60,686 nucleotides of DNA from Bacteroidota bacterium (GTDB taxonomy: Bacteria; Bacteroidota; Bacteroidia; Bacteroidales; Prolixibacteraceae): NCBI GenBank assembly GCA_030698405.1, contig JAUYMU010000049.1:1-60686 (forward strand), given 5' to 3'. Below, piece after piece: positions 6,797-16,217 of this stretch (position 1 is the first letter of the stretch; each line of letters starts with the position of its first letter). The position numbers and the translations under genes were made by a program. The notes under the pieces were generated by a model. It had not been told where the DNA came from and did no database searches. It was given only the letters and a program-made list of their open reading frames with translations.

Positions 6797-7756
6797 TTAT
6801 TCCGGCAAAGGCCAGTCTGATGTTTCTTTGTTTCGTAAATATGTTTCGATGTGGCGGTCTTTCTTCGCTTCGTAAATATCTGAAATGGTCAGGATAATTC
6901 CGGTTTCTTCCACATTCCCGAAATGATCGTTGATTACGGTGCCGAAGGTTTTCATCGACGGACTCAGGTTCATGTACGAATTGATCAATGGTGGAATGTT
7001 CTCGCCGAATTCGCGTACTTTCTGCGAAAGGATTTTATAGTCTTCCTTGTACGATCCGCCATCAAATGTTTTTTCCATTTCGGCCATGTCTATTCCCAAA
7101 TCCATCGGGTGGATAGGGGTTACCAAATTTTCATGGTCATTAAAATATTTCTGGAAGAAATACATAATCAGATTGCGGGCCTGTGTGTGAAAGTGTGTGT
7201 ACATGGTCACTTTCCCAAAGAAATATTTCATTTCCGGATGATCAACAATCAAAGCACCAAGTCCGTCCCATAAATTATCAAGTGCAAACAATGCTTTTGC
7301 CCCGGCCTTACTCGATTGGTAATGTGGCTGAACAAACGAACGACCCAATTCAAGGGTATATGGTAGATAATCTTTGATGAATTTTTCGGAAAAATTGAAA
7401 AGATGTGTAGTAGCAAGACGCACAATCCCGTTTTTGTCAACCGGAACGTCTTTGCACAAAATATATCGGTATCCTCCAATAATTTCAAGCGCCTGTGGGT
7501 CCCAAACAATCAGTTGTCTGTACGGATCGTCGCAGGTATCGTATTCGTCAATATCCACTTCATCTCCCATGCCGCCACCTGCATCCCGGAATGTTAATTC
7601 TCTCACCCTTCCAATTTCAAGCATTACATTTGGCGAATCCTGATGGGTAATAATATAGATTTCGTTATCGCCTTTGTTTGTTTTCCTCATCAATTTGTCC
7701 GGTGTCAATTCAGCCAGCAAGGCTTCCTTCGGCACTGGTGCAATTATATCCTTCAT
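6797..7756 (-). CDS. glsB: GNAT-type N-acyltransferase for glycine lipid synthesis (GlsB-like)
   Basis: A 319-residue protein counted from the ATG at 7756 (MKDIIAPVPKEALL). The frame opens 23 codons earlier, but that stretch looks non-coding. It belongs to the OlsB/GlsB-like GNAT group, with the conserved pattern EIGRVRELTFRDAGGG and later LELGRSFVQPHYQ. GlsB N-acylates glycine with a 3-hydroxy fatty acid in Bacteroides, making the precursor of glycine and serine-glycine lipids of the envelope. The partner O-acyltransferase gene lies 75 bp upstream on the same strand, as in known glsBA loci. Confidence 0.75.
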   Translation of the reverse strand: MKDIIAPVPKEALLAELTPDKLMRKTNKGDNEIYIITHQDSPNVMLEIGRVRELTFRDAGGGMGDEVDIDEYDTCDDPYRQLIVWDPQALEIIGGYRYILCKDVPVDKNGIVRLATTHLFNFSEKFIKDYLPYTLELGRSFVQPHYQSSKAGAKALFALDNLWDGLGALIVDHPEMKYFFGKVTMYTHFHTQARNLIMYFFQKYFNDHENLVTPIHPMDLGIDMAEMEKTFDGGSYKEDYKILSQKVREFGENIPPLINSYMNLSPSMKTFGTVINDHFGNVEETGIILTISDIYEAKKDRHIETYLRNKETSDWPLPE

Positions 7757-7831
7757 ACGATATCTGATATTTTTATTGAGGTACAAAACTAAAAAAAAAC
7801 TATCAGAATTGGTTTTGTCAACCAATTAATC

Positions 7832-8683
7832 TTAGGGTCCAACATCAATTGGTAATTTATACACAATGTCCCTGACTTCCGCAGCCCATTGATCCAATGT
7901 TTTGCTCTTGTCAAAGTGCTTATACGATATTGGTTTCCCGAACGTTATAGTAAATTTTTGATTTTTGTGCCTGAAAGTTTCGTCGGCCAGATAGAACATT
8001 TCAAGGTTCCATTTCAATTTGAAAAAAGAACGAAAATTTGCCAGCCGGTAAAAGAAATCAGAATTACGTCCACTAACATGTACCGGTATAATATCCCGCT
8101 GAAATTCAATTGATTTAGCAATGAAATGCTTTTTCCATTCAAAGTCCTGAATTTGACCTTTGATCATGCGTGATGCAAATCCTGAAGGAAAAATAAGAAT
8201 TTGCTTGTCGGAAGAGTATGCTTCATGAAGTTGTTTTAGTACTTCTTTGGGCAGGCCACCATGTTTGTTCAACGGAACAAAAACCGGGCGGAGTTGCGGA
8301 ATATTCATCAAAACATCGTTTACCAATGTATTTACTTCGCCCAGTATATTATAAACTGTGTTCATTATCAGAAAGGAGTCGAACCCACCCAGCGGATGGT
8401 TAGATGCAAAAATATAGCGTCCGGATGTCGGGATGTTTTCAATTCCGTTAATGGTTTGATGAACGTTAAAATGTTTCACCATGCTGTTGGCGAATTCAAT
8501 TCCTCTTTCGTTGCCGTGATTGATAAGTATTTCGTTTATTTCGTCAATGTGCATGATGCGGTTAATGTAACGGTAAACAAATCCGGGCAGCTTTTTCGCA
8601 AGCCCTGGATTCTTTTTCAGAAATACTTCTCTAATATTTATCAGTTGAACCGGCTCTTGATTTTCAACATTCATTGGATTCAT
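7832..8683 (-). CDS. glsA: PlsC-like O-acyltransferase for glycine lipid synthesis (GlsA-like)
   Basis: A 283-residue lysophospholipid-acyltransferase-family protein. The catalytic motif appears as NHPLGGFDS near residue 95, with the H and D of this OlsA/GlsA-type subfamily, followed by FPSGFASR as the glycerol-3-phosphate acyltransferase-like block III. GlsA adds the second acyl chain to N-acylated glycine. It is the upstream gene of the pair with glsB. The 5' region is shared with divergent mraZ (274 bp between them). Confidence 0.75.
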   Translation of the reverse strand: MNPMNVENQEPVQLINIREVFLKKNPGLAKKLPGFVYRYINRIMHIDEINEILINHGNERGIEFANSMVKHFNVHQTINGIENIPTSGRYIFASNHPLGGFDSFLIMNTVYNILGEVNTLVNDVLMNIPQLRPVFVPLNKHGGLPKEVLKQLHEAYSSDKQILIFPSGFASRMIKGQIQDFEWKKHFIAKSIEFQRDIIPVHVSGRNSDFFYRLANFRSFFKLKWNLEMFYLADETFRHKNQKFTITFGKPISYKHFDKSKTLDQWAAEVRDIVYKLPIDVGP

Positions 8684-8762
8684 TTTAAAAGGAATGCGAA
8701 AATATAAAATAATTGGTTTTTTTTAAGCATTTCAAAGTGATTTATTAACGATTATTTACAAT

Positions 8763-8826
8763 TGTGGATAAATATTAAAATACAGCTGTACAATATTTTA
8801 CATTCAGATTGTGTTGTTTATACACA
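8763..8826. other. Two DnaA-box-like sites upstream of the dcw cluster
   Basis: TGTGGATAA at 8763-8771 is the exact complement of the DnaA box TTATCCACA, and TTATACACA at 8818-8826 fits TTATNCACA. The two lie 55 bp apart on opposite strands in an AT-rich stretch, with the palindrome TACAGCTGTA (8781-8790) between them. This could be a DnaA-responsive regulatory site for mraZ or glsA. Function is inference, and single boxes occur by chance. Confidence 0.3.
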
Positions 8827-8867
8827 GCTTACCAACAGCTTGCTAACAATTTAAGCAATAAAAGAAT

Positions 8868-8931
8868 GTGACTGAAATAGACTGAAAATGGAAGAGAGTG
8901 ACTGATTGTGAATGATTTTTTCCTACTTTTA
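8868..8931 (+). promoter_or_regulatory. Candidate MraZ operator (10-bp phased repeats) and mraZ promoter
   Basis: Five consecutive 10-bp units begin at 8868, 8878, 8888, 8898 and 8908: GTGACTGAAA, TAGACTGAAA, ATGGAAGAGA, GTGACTGATT, GTGAATGATT. MraZ autoregulates the dcw operon by binding short direct repeats spaced 10 bp apart, so this array 40 bp before mraZ is a strong candidate operator. A -7-like element TACTTTTA (8924-8931) directly follows, so bound MraZ would cover the promoter. The repeats are seen; binding is inference. Confidence 0.6.
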
Positions 8932-8957
8932 CAGTTAAAATAAAGGTACTCGAAAAA

Positions 8958-9413
8958 ATGAATTTCTCAGCAGAAAAAGAAGCAACCTTCGATGAAAAAG
9001 GAAGGGTCGTTTTACCAGCTGATTTCAAGAATGAAATGGGCGGAAATATTCCCGGTGGCCAGATGGCTGTCGAGCTTGATCCGTATGAAAAGTGCCTGAA
9101 TATTTATCCGATGGCTGAATGGGAAACCAGGATAGCGTTTATCAAGTCGAAACTTAATCGGGACAATAAAGAACACAGCCGGGTGCTCGATTCATTTTAC
9201 CGGAAATTTAAAATCGTTCCGGTTCCCGATACATGCAGGATGAACATTCCGAACAACTTTCTTGAGAAGGTCGGAATAACCAAAGAGGTAGTATTTACAG
9301 GGCAGGGTGATCGCATCAGGCTTTGGGATGCAGCTGAGTACGGACGATATGTTGATTCGTTTGATGACTATGAAAGTAATTACGCACGATTGTTTGGAAA
9401 TGAAGAGGTATAA
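8958..9413 (+). CDS. mraZ: Transcriptional regulator MraZ
   Basis: A 151-residue protein with two SpoVT/AbrB-like MraZ domains, each with the DEKGRVVLP or CRMNIPNNF type motif (about residues 10-20 and 90-100). MraZ forms ring oligomers and binds repeats upstream of its own gene to control the division and cell-wall cluster. It is the first gene of the cluster, 2 bp before rsmH. Length is normal for the family. Confidence 0.95.
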   Translation: MNFSAEKEATFDEKGRVVLPADFKNEMGGNIPGGQMAVELDPYEKCLNIYPMAEWETRIAFIKSKLNRDNKEHSRVLDSFYRKFKIVPVPDTCRMNIPNNFLEKVGITKEVVFTGQGDRIRLWDAAEYGRYVDSFDDYESNYARLFGNEEV

Positions 9414-9415
9414 CA

Positions 9416-10321
9416 GTGGAAAGAGCATATCACATACCGGTTTTGTTGAACGAGAGTGTCAACGGATTGGAAATTAGGGAGAATGGCGATTATGTTGACG
9501 TTACTTTTGGTGGCGGTGGTCATTCACGCGAAATTTTCAGCCGTTTAAAATCGGGTCGCCTTTTTGCTTTCGATCAGGACGAAGATGCCGCAGCGAACCT
9601 CATTCACGACGACCGCTTTTTTTTCATCAGGCACAATTTTAAATACATCCGAAATTTTTTAAAGTATTATCAGGTCGAAAAAGTCGATGGAATTCTGGCC
9701 GACCTGGGCGTTTCGTCGCACGATTTTGATGTGGCAGAAAGAGGATTTTCCTTTCGTTTCGATGGAGACCTCGACATGCGGATGAACCGCGATTCGTCGC
9801 AAACAGCCGCCGAGATTGTTAACACCTATCCTGAAATACAACTCCGTACAATCTTCCGCGAATATGGCGAGATCGACAATGCCGGACGGTTGGCGCGTCA
9901 ACTGGCAGAAGCCCGCAACAACAAACCTATTAAAACCATCGAGCAATTCAGGGAAGCCATTGCACCATGCGTACCACGCCTTCAGGAAAGTAAATACCTG
10001 GCAAAAGTGTTTCAGGCATTGCGCATCGAAACAAATAAGGAGATGGACGTATTGCGCGAATTTCTGGAACAAAGCATCGAATTGCTGAAACCGGGAGGCC
10101 GGTTGGTGGTAATCACCTATCATTCGCTTGAAGACCGGATGGTGAAAAACTTTATACGTTCGGGCGATATGTCGGGCAAGCAGGAGCAGGATTTCTTCGG
10201 AAATGTTGATTCTCCTCTGGTGGCCATCAACCGAAAGGTAATTGTTCCGGGAGAAGAGGAACTTGACCGGAACCCGAGAGCCCGCAGTGCAAAATTGAGA
10301 ATCGCAGAAAAGAAAGCATGA
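9416..10321 (+). CDS. rsmH: 16S rRNA (cytosine(1402)-N4)-methyltransferase RsmH
   Basis: A 301-residue SAM-dependent methyltransferase starting at GTG 9416, 2 bp after the mraZ stop. Family marks include HIPVLLNE at the N-terminus, the SAM-binding DVTFGGGGHSR, DGILADLGVSS and TYHSLEDR. It methylates N4 of C1402 in 16S rRNA at the P site. Second gene of the cluster in its standard place; the stop overlaps the ftsL-like start by 4 bp. Confidence 0.95.
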   Translation: MERAYHIPVLLNESVNGLEIRENGDYVDVTFGGGGHSREIFSRLKSGRLFAFDQDEDAAANLIHDDRFFFIRHNFKYIRNFLKYYQVEKVDGILADLGVSSHDFDVAERGFSFRFDGDLDMRMNRDSSQTAAEIVNTYPEIQLRTIFREYGEIDNAGRLARQLAEARNNKPIKTIEQFREAIAPCVPRLQESKYLAKVFQALRIETNKEMDVLREFLEQSIELLKPGGRLVVITYHSLEDRMVKNFIRSGDMSGKQEQDFFGNVDSPLVAINRKVIVPGEEELDRNPRARSAKLRIAEKKA

Positions 10322-10683
10322 CAGAAAAGAAAGAAAAAACAGGCAAGCGAATTTCGAAGGCGGACCTGAAGAGTGTACTTGGGGGTACCATTTTGGCCAG
10401 CGAAAAAGTGACTAAACAGTTGCCATTCGTAATTTTTATCGCTTTTCTGGGTATCGGCCTAATCACCAACCGCTACTGGACAGAAAAAACAATCCGGAAA
10501 ATAGATATGGTGAGAGATTCTTTAAAAGAATACAAAGCCGAATCGGTAATCCACGAAACGCAGCTGATGTACATCAACCGCCCATCGGAAGTCACTAAAA
10601 AAGTGATTGAACGGAAGATTGACTTAGTTGAACCTCTTGAACCGGCTAAAAAAATTATAATAAAAAAAACAACAGCTAAATAA
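10318..10683 (+). CDS. ftsL: FtsL-like cell division protein
   Basis: A 121-residue bitopic membrane protein: a basic cytoplasmic N-terminus (1-35), one transmembrane helix (about 37-53, LPFVIFIAFLGIGLI) and a periplasmic helical segment (55-100) with coiled-coil character. This is the form and position of Bacteroidota FtsL, which with FtsB and FtsQ activates FtsWI. It overlaps rsmH by 4 bp and shares one base with ftsI (TAATG). Assignment rests mostly on topology and synteny, since FtsL sequence is poorly conserved. Confidence 0.8.
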   Translation: MTEKKEKTGKRISKADLKSVLGGTILASEKVTKQLPFVIFIAFLGIGLITNRYWTEKTIRKIDMVRDSLKEYKAESVIHETQLMYINRPSEVTKKVIERKIDLVEPLEPAKKIIIKKTTAK

Positions 10684-13247
10684 TGGAAATCAGGAAAGCC
10701 ATAACTATACGATTCGGTATCATCTATTTTTTGATTGCCATGTTCGGACTTGTTATAATTGGCAGGATTCTCATTATTCAGAATGTGGATACCGAAAAAT
10801 GGCAACAGATAGCAAAAGACCTGAGAAACAATACCACCGACATTTGGGCCAAACGTGGTAACATTTGTGCCGATGATGGCAGCATTTTATCTACATCGGT
10901 TCCCTATTACGAGATCAGGATGGACATGAAAGCGCCGCGTGTGCAGCAAGTATTTGAAAAGGAATCGGATGCGATGTCAGAAGAATTGTCATCTTTTTTC
11001 GGCTTCTCCAAAACTGATTTCAAAAAGCGCCTACAAATAGCTTTCGACAAAGGAAACCGTTGGTTTCTGGTCAGTCCAAAGCAACTCGATCACAATAAAT
11101 TTCAGACCTTCAGACAGCTTAAATATATGTCCCGCAGCTATTTTGGCTCTGGGTTGGTGGTAGTTACCGAGAACAAACGCATATTACCACATGGCGATTT
11201 GGCAAGCCGAACCATTGGAGTTTTAAACAAGGGTGTTTTTGGCGGAATGCACGGATATGTTGGTTATACAGGTGTTGAAGGATTATCAGAAAATTACCTG
11301 GCCGGTCAAAATGGGATGGCGCTAAAACGAAATTACTCCGGGAGCTGGATAAATACTCCGCTGATAGCGCCAAAGGAAGGGAAAGATGTGATCACCACTA
11401 TCAATGTTAATCTTCAGGATTATGCCCAATCTTCTTTAGGCAAACAAATGGAAATCAGCCAGGCCGAATGGGGAACAGCCATCGTAATGGAAGTTAAAAC
11501 CGGAAACATAAAGGCAATAGCCAATATGGGTCGTAAAAAAGACGGTACCTATGGCGAAACCTACAATTTTGCTTTTGGCCATGCAGGTTGCAGTGAACCC
11601 GGATCGACCTTTAAACTAATGTCGATGATGGTAGCCATGGAAGAAGGTTATGTGGATACAATGGATATGTTTGATACTGCAAATGGAAAATGGGAATATA
11701 AGCGGCAGACAATGTACGACAGTGATTTCGGCAAAGGGGGACATGGAATGATCAGTATGAAACGCATCTTCGAACTTTCATCAAATATTGGAACAGCAAA
11801 AATTATCACCAAATTTTATGAAGGGCGGGAAAAAGATTTTATCGACCGGATTTACAGTTTTGGATTAAACAAGCCACTTGGACTCGGATTTCTAGGTGAA
11901 GCCAATCCCGAAATCAAATATCCGACCGATGCAAGCTGGTGGGGACCTTCGCTTGCATGGATTTCTCACGGTTACGAAATAAAAATTACGCCCATTCAAA
12001 CCCTTACATTTTACAATGCCGTGGCAAACAATGGGGTAATGGTAAAACCCAAATTTATCGAAGAAATCAGAGAAAATGGGATGCCAGTCCGCAAGTTTAA
12101 TACTGAAATAATCAATCCTTCAATTTGTTCAAAAACAACTTTGACCAAAGCCCAGGACTTACTTAAAGGTGTTTGCACCCATGGAACGGGCAGAATACTA
12201 AAAAACCCATACTATACCATAGCCGGAAAAACCGGTACCGCAGTAATTGCAGACGACAACAGAGGATATAAAACTGGCGGGGTTAAAAAATACCAGGCTT
12301 CTTTTGTTGGTTATTTTCCGGCTGACAAACCTGAATTTACCTGTATCGTGGTTATTGTTGGCCCGAAAGGAAAATTTTATGGCGGTTCGGTTGCTGGCCC
12401 TGTTTTCAGGGGAATTGCCGATAAAGTGTATGCATCGTATCTTGAACCTGCTGCCGATTCAATTCCACCTTACAATGAAATACCAGTTGTAAAACCCGGG
12501 TTAAAAGATGATGTTCTGCTTTTCACACAGGAGCTGGGACTGAAAAACCAGTCTCAAAATATGACTGCTGAATATGTTGCAGTTGCCAATGATACAATGA
12601 CACTGTATGTAAAAGGTATAGCTGACGCTCCGGGTACTGTTCCTGATGTGGTTGGAATGGGCGCAAGCGATGCAGTTTATCTTCTCGAAAAGGAAGGCCT
12701 GACTACCAATATAAACGGGTTCGGTCGTGTATTCCGCCAATCATTAAAACCGGGAGTACCTATTGCCAGTGGCGAAACTATTTCTCTTGAACTTGGCTTC
12801 GATAAACTCGAAATCATGAAAAGGGATAGTATTAAAGCCAGAATTTTTATTCAGGAAGAACAATTGGGATTGGTTCAGGAAGGAGACTCAGCTAAAGTGG
12901 TGAAAGTTGAAGAAGCAAAACCAAAGGCCAGTAAAACTCCTGCGGAAAAGCAAAAACCAAGTCAGGAAGCCATTGACAAGTGGAAAGCAAAAGTTGCTGC
13001 GCAGAAAGAACTGGAGAAAAAAAATGCAGCAGCGGGAAATTCCGAAAAACCAAAACCAAGCCAGGAGGCCATTGATAAGTGGAAAGCAAAGGTTGCTGCA
13101 CAAAAAGAACTGGAAAAGAAAAATGCAGCAGCGGGAAAGACCGAAAAACCAAAACCAAGCCAGGAAGCCATTGACAAATGGAAGGCTAAGGTAGCTGCAC
13201 AAAAAGCCCTGGATGCAAAAAATGCGAATGCAAAAAAAACAGAATAA
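10683..13247 (+). CDS. ftsI: FtsI/PBP3 transpeptidase with PASTA domain and C-terminal repeats
   Basis: An 854-residue class B penicillin-binding protein for septal peptidoglycan. It has an N-terminal transmembrane anchor (about 10-30), a dimerisation domain, and a transpeptidase domain with nucleophile motif STFK (Ser308), SSN in LSSNIG, and KTG in AGKTGTAV. A PASTA domain follows (about 650-705, TVPDVVGMGASDAVYLL). The family is normally about 650-720 residues; the extra length is a Lys/Ala/Glu-rich tail with three 33-residue repeats (see the repeat entry). It sits between ftsL and murE and is probably part of the same transcript. Confidence 0.93.
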   Translation: MEIRKAITIRFGIIYFLIAMFGLVIIGRILIIQNVDTEKWQQIAKDLRNNTTDIWAKRGNICADDGSILSTSVPYYEIRMDMKAPRVQQVFEKESDAMSEELSSFFGFSKTDFKKRLQIAFDKGNRWFLVSPKQLDHNKFQTFRQLKYMSRSYFGSGLVVVTENKRILPHGDLASRTIGVLNKGVFGGMHGYVGYTGVEGLSENYLAGQNGMALKRNYSGSWINTPLIAPKEGKDVITTINVNLQDYAQSSLGKQMEISQAEWGTAIVMEVKTGNIKAIANMGRKKDGTYGETYNFAFGHAGCSEPGSTFKLMSMMVAMEEGYVDTMDMFDTANGKWEYKRQTMYDSDFGKGGHGMISMKRIFELSSNIGTAKIITKFYEGREKDFIDRIYSFGLNKPLGLGFLGEANPEIKYPTDASWWGPSLAWISHGYEIKITPIQTLTFYNAVANNGVMVKPKFIEEIRENGMPVRKFNTEIINPSICSKTTLTKAQDLLKGVCTHGTGRILKNPYYTIAGKTGTAVIADDNRGYKTGGVKKYQASFVGYFPADKPEFTCIVVIVGPKGKFYGGSVAGPVFRGIADKVYASYLEPAADSIPPYNEIPVVKPGLKDDVLLFTQELGLKNQSQNMTAEYVAVANDTMTLYVKGIADAPGTVPDVVGMGASDAVYLLEKEGLTTNINGFGRVFRQSLKPGVPIASGETISLELGFDKLEIMKRDSIKARIFIQEEQLGLVQEGDSAKVVKVEEAKPKASKTPAEKQKPSQEAIDKWKAKVAAQKELEKKNAAAGNSEKPKPSQEAIDKWKAKVAAQKELEKKNAAAGKTEKPKPSQEAIDKWKAKVAAQKALDAKNANAKKTE
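12954..13244 (+). repeat. Three 99-bp tandem repeats encoding the FtsI C-terminal tail
   Basis: Three in-frame copies at 12954-13052, 13053-13151 and 13152-13244, phased at exactly 99 bp (33 codons); the last is slightly shortened and diverged. The core of each unit reads KPSQEAIDKWKAKVAAQK. Copies 1 and 2 are almost identical in DNA. The peptide is highly charged and probably helical. Tandem homology of this kind allows copy-number change by slippage or recombination. Confidence 0.9.
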
Positions 13248-13264
13248 ACCAAAAAGCAACAACG

Positions 13265-14722
13265 ATGAAACTTTTGAATGACATACTGAACGGTATTGAG
13301 TTGCTTGAAACAAGAGGGGATCTGTCTGTTTCAATAAACAACATTCAATTCGATTCGCGAAAAGTGGAGGCGGGTGATTTGTTTGTTGCTGTAAAAGGGG
13401 TTCATGCCGACGGACATCAATTTATAGCGAAAGCCATTGAATTGGGAGCTGTTGCTGTAGTTTGCGAAGAGGTGCCCGAAAATTTTCCTTACGAAATCGT
13501 GCTGGCCCGAATTGAGGATTCGCAGAAAACTTTCGGAAAAATAGCCGCTGCTTTTTACGACAATCCGTCGGCCAACCTGAAAGTTGTGGGAATTACCGGA
13601 ACCAACGGAAAAACCACCATTGCAACACTTCTGTACAATACATTTACACTACTGGGTTATAAAGTTGGATTAATTTCGACCATTAAATATTACGTGGGCA
13701 GCGATGAATTTCATGCAACCCATACGACACCTGATGCTTTGCAAATTCAGGAACTGATGGCCCGAATGGTTGAGGCAGGATGCGAATATTGCTTTATGGA
13801 AGTCAGTTCCCATGCCATCGATCAGGATCGCATCAGCGGAATTCAATTCGATGGCGGTGTTTTCACCAACCTCAGCCACGATCACCTCGATTATCACCTG
13901 ACATTTGCTGAATACCTGAAAGCAAAAAAGAAATTTTTTGATTTACTTCCTGTAGGCGCTTTTGCCCTGACCAATGCCGACGACAAAAACGGCATGGTAA
14001 TGCTTCAGAACACATTTGCAACAAAACAGACTTATTCGTTGAGGTCGCTGGCAAATTTTCACGGTAAAGTGCTCGAAAAACACTTCGACGGAATGTTGCT
14101 AAGTATCGAAGGACAGGAAGTCTGGACCCATTTTACCGGTGTGTTCAATGCCAGTAACCTGATGGCAGTGATGGGTGCTTCAGTTCTCCTCGGAGTTAGT
14201 CATGACGATATTCTTCGGGTTTTAAGCGAGTTGCGCCCGGTTTCAGGGCGGTTCGAAATCATCCGTTCTCCTGATGGAAAATATGCCGTGGTTGATTATG
14301 CGCACACACCCGATGCCATTCAGAATGTATTGTCAGGAATAACAGATATACGGACAGGAAACGAACAGGTGATAACAGTAATTGGCGCAGGTGGCGACCG
14401 CGACAAAACAAAGCGACCTGAAATGGCACAGGAAGCGGTGAAACAAAGCGACAAAGTAATTCTTACCTCCGACAATCCGCGCTCGGAAGAGCCGGAACAG
14501 ATTTTGGCCGACATGGAAGCCGGAATTGAGGCACATCAGAAATCAAAAGTTTTGTCGATTGTGAACCGGAAAGAAGCCATAAGAACGGCTTGTATGCTGG
14601 CACGGCCGGGCGATATTATTCTGGTAGCCGGAAAGGGACACGAAGATTATCAGGAAATTAAAGGAATTAAATATCATTTCGATGACAAGGAAGTGATCAA
14701 CGAAATTTTTGGGAACAACTAA
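13265..14722 (+). CDS. murE: UDP-MurNAc-tripeptide synthetase MurE (DAP-adding type)
   Basis: A 485-residue Mur ligase. The ATP-binding loop is GTNGKTT (about 113-119), the central Mur domain carries [10 protein letters not shown], and the C-terminal domain has DNPRSEEP, the motif associated with meso-diaminopimelate as the amino acid added to UDP-MurNAc-L-Ala-D-Glu. It acts in the cytoplasm. It lies 17 bp after ftsI and 11 bp before mraY. MurF is not next to it and must be elsewhere. Confidence 0.95.
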   Translation: MKLLNDILNGIELLETRGDLSVSINNIQFDSRKVEAGDLFVAVKGVHADGHQFIAKAIELGAVAVVCEEVPENFPYEIVLARIEDSQKTFGKIAAAFYDNPSANLKVVGITGTNGKTTIATLLYNTFTLLGYKVGLISTIKYYVGSDEFHATHTTPDALQIQELMARMVEAGCEYCFMEVSSHAIDQDRISGIQFDGGVFTNLSHDHLDYHLTFAEYLKAKKKFFDLLPVGAFALTNADDKNGMVMLQNTFATKQTYSLRSLANFHGKVLEKHFDGMLLSIEGQEVWTHFTGVFNASNLMAVMGASVLLGVSHDDILRVLSELRPVSGRFEIIRSPDGKYAVVDYAHTPDAIQNVLSGITDIRTGNEQVITVIGAGGDRDKTKRPEMAQEAVKQSDKVILTSDNPRSEEPEQILADMEAGIEAHQKSKVLSIVNRKEAIRTACMLARPGDIILVAGKGHEDYQEIKGIKYHFDDKEVINEIFGNN

Positions 14723-14733
14723 AATATCAAACT

Positions 14734-15984
14734 ATGTTTTATCATTTGTATCAGCTTTTAAAGGATTGGGACATCCCGGGATTGGGAATGTTTCAGTACA
14801 TCTCATTCCGGTCGGGTGCAGCAATAATTGTTTCGCTGCTAATCACTGTCGGATTCGGGAAAAAGCTGATCGACTTTTTGCGAAAAAAACAAATTGGCGA
14901 AGAAGTTCGCGATTTGGGCCTCGAAGGTCAGATGCAAAAAAAAGGAACACCGACCATGGGCGGAATCATCATCCTTGCTTCAATCGTTATACCAACCCTG
15001 CTGTTTGCCCGGCTCGATAATATTTACATTGTGCTGATGCTCATTACCACTATTTGGCTGGGCTTAATCGGTTTTCTCGACGATTATATCAAAGTATTCC
15101 TGAAAGATAAAAAGGGACTGGCAGGTAAATTTAAAATTCTGGGTCAGGTTTCGCTGGGTTTTATAGTAGCGACTACCTTGTTCTTTTCTGATGAAGTGGT
15201 GGTTCGCGAACGGGTGGTTGATGCCAACGGAATGTTTGTTAAAGAGATGGTGATCGACAGCATTACTGGCAGGGGAAGGCTACAATATGTGACCAACGAA
15301 GTAAAATCTACAAAAACCACCATTCCTTTCGTTAAAAATCATGAATTTGATTATGGTATTCTCGTGGCTTTTTTGGGCAACCGTACAACAATATGGAGAT
15401 GGCTGATTTATGCACTGGCCATTATCCTGATTATCACCGCGGTTTCGAATGCGGCCAACCTTACCGATGGAATTGACGGGCTGGCAACGGGTACATCGGC
15501 CATCAGCGGCGCAACTTTCGGGATACTGGCTTATGTAAGCGGCAACGTAATTTATGCCGAATACCTGAATATCATGTACATACCCAACCTTGGCGAGCTG
15601 ACCATTTTTATCGCGGCATTTATTGGCGGTACGGTCGGTTTTCTTTGGTACAATTCATATCCGGCCCAGGTATTTATGGGCGATACCGGAAGCCTTGCCC
15701 TTGGCGGCATTTTGGCAGTTTTTGCGGTGATCATCCGCAAGGAATTTCTCATCCCGATTTTGTGCGGAATTTTCGTTATGGAGAACCTTTCAGTTGTAAT
15801 TCAGGTGGCTTATTTCAAATATACCAGGAAAAAATACGGTGAAGGACGCAGAATATTTCTGATGAGCCCGATCCATCATCACTTTCAGAAACAGGGAATT
15901 CCGGAAGCGAAAATTGTGACCCGTTTCTGGATTGTCGGAATCATTCTGGCAGTACTAACCATGGTGACATTGAAAATGCGTTAA
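14734..15984 (+). CDS. mraY: Phospho-MurNAc-pentapeptide transferase MraY
   Basis: A 416-residue multi-pass inner-membrane enzyme that transfers phospho-MurNAc-pentapeptide to undecaprenyl phosphate to make lipid I. Motifs include [28 protein letters not shown] and the metal-associated HHHF near the C-terminus ([11 protein letters not shown]). An insertion around residues 150-195 in a periplasmic loop is usual for Bacteroidota MraY. Continuous with murE. Confidence 0.95.
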   Translation: MFYHLYQLLKDWDIPGLGMFQYISFRSGAAIIVSLLITVGFGKKLIDFLRKKQIGEEVRDLGLEGQMQKKGTPTMGGIIILASIVIPTLLFARLDNIYIVLMLITTIWLGLIGFLDDYIKVFLKDKKGLAGKFKILGQVSLGFIVATTLFFSDEVVVRERVVDANGMFVKEMVIDSITGRGRLQYVTNEVKSTKTTIPFVKNHEFDYGILVAFLGNRTTIWRWLIYALAIILIITAVSNAANLTDGIDGLATGTSAISGATFGILAYVSGNVIYAEYLNIMYIPNLGELTIFIAAFIGGTVGFLWYNSYPAQVFMGDTGSLALGGILAVFAVIIRKEFLIPILCGIFVMENLSVVIQVAYFKYTRKKYGEGRRIFLMSPIHHHFQKQGIPEAKIVTRFWIVGIILAVLTMVTLKMR

Positions 15985-15986
15985 AA

Positions 15987-16170
15987 AAAGCCCCCTTCCC
16001 GTTCCCCCAAGGGGGAAAGCTGAGGCGACTTAAATTACTGAAACAAAGCTCTGTATGAGCGAAATATTTGTAGCCCCGGGTTTTAACCCGGGGGAAAAGA
16101 GAACAAAGGGAAATCGTCCGCGAGAAAATGTTTTTCAAAGTAAAAACCTTGTTTCGGACGAAATAGAGTA
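15987..16170. repeat. Composite intergenic repeat, copy 1 (between mraY and murD)
   Basis: The stretch contains GCCCCCTTCCCGTTCCCCC followed by a complementary GGGGGAAA, then GTATGAG about 60 bp later, a REP-like hairpin GTAGCCCCGGG/CCCGGGG (about 16070-16093), and TTTCGGACG near 16152. The first block, GTATGAG and TTTCGGACG recur in the same order after murG at 19862-20025, so the two are likely degenerate copies of one element. No gene is present in the 233-bp gap. Confidence 0.5.
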
Positions 16171-16217
16171 AAGATTATCAGGTGACTATAAATAATAAAT
16201 GAAGTGAAATTTACAGA

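Noticed and set aside
9659-10123. Long open frame opposite rsmH
   Set aside because: It is the shadow of a clearly conserved methyltransferase gene, without start context or similarity of its own.
12888-13334. Cys/Phe-rich open frames on the minus strand
   Set aside because: They are the antisense of the three FtsI C-terminal repeats; the periodic composition comes from the 99-bp repeats.
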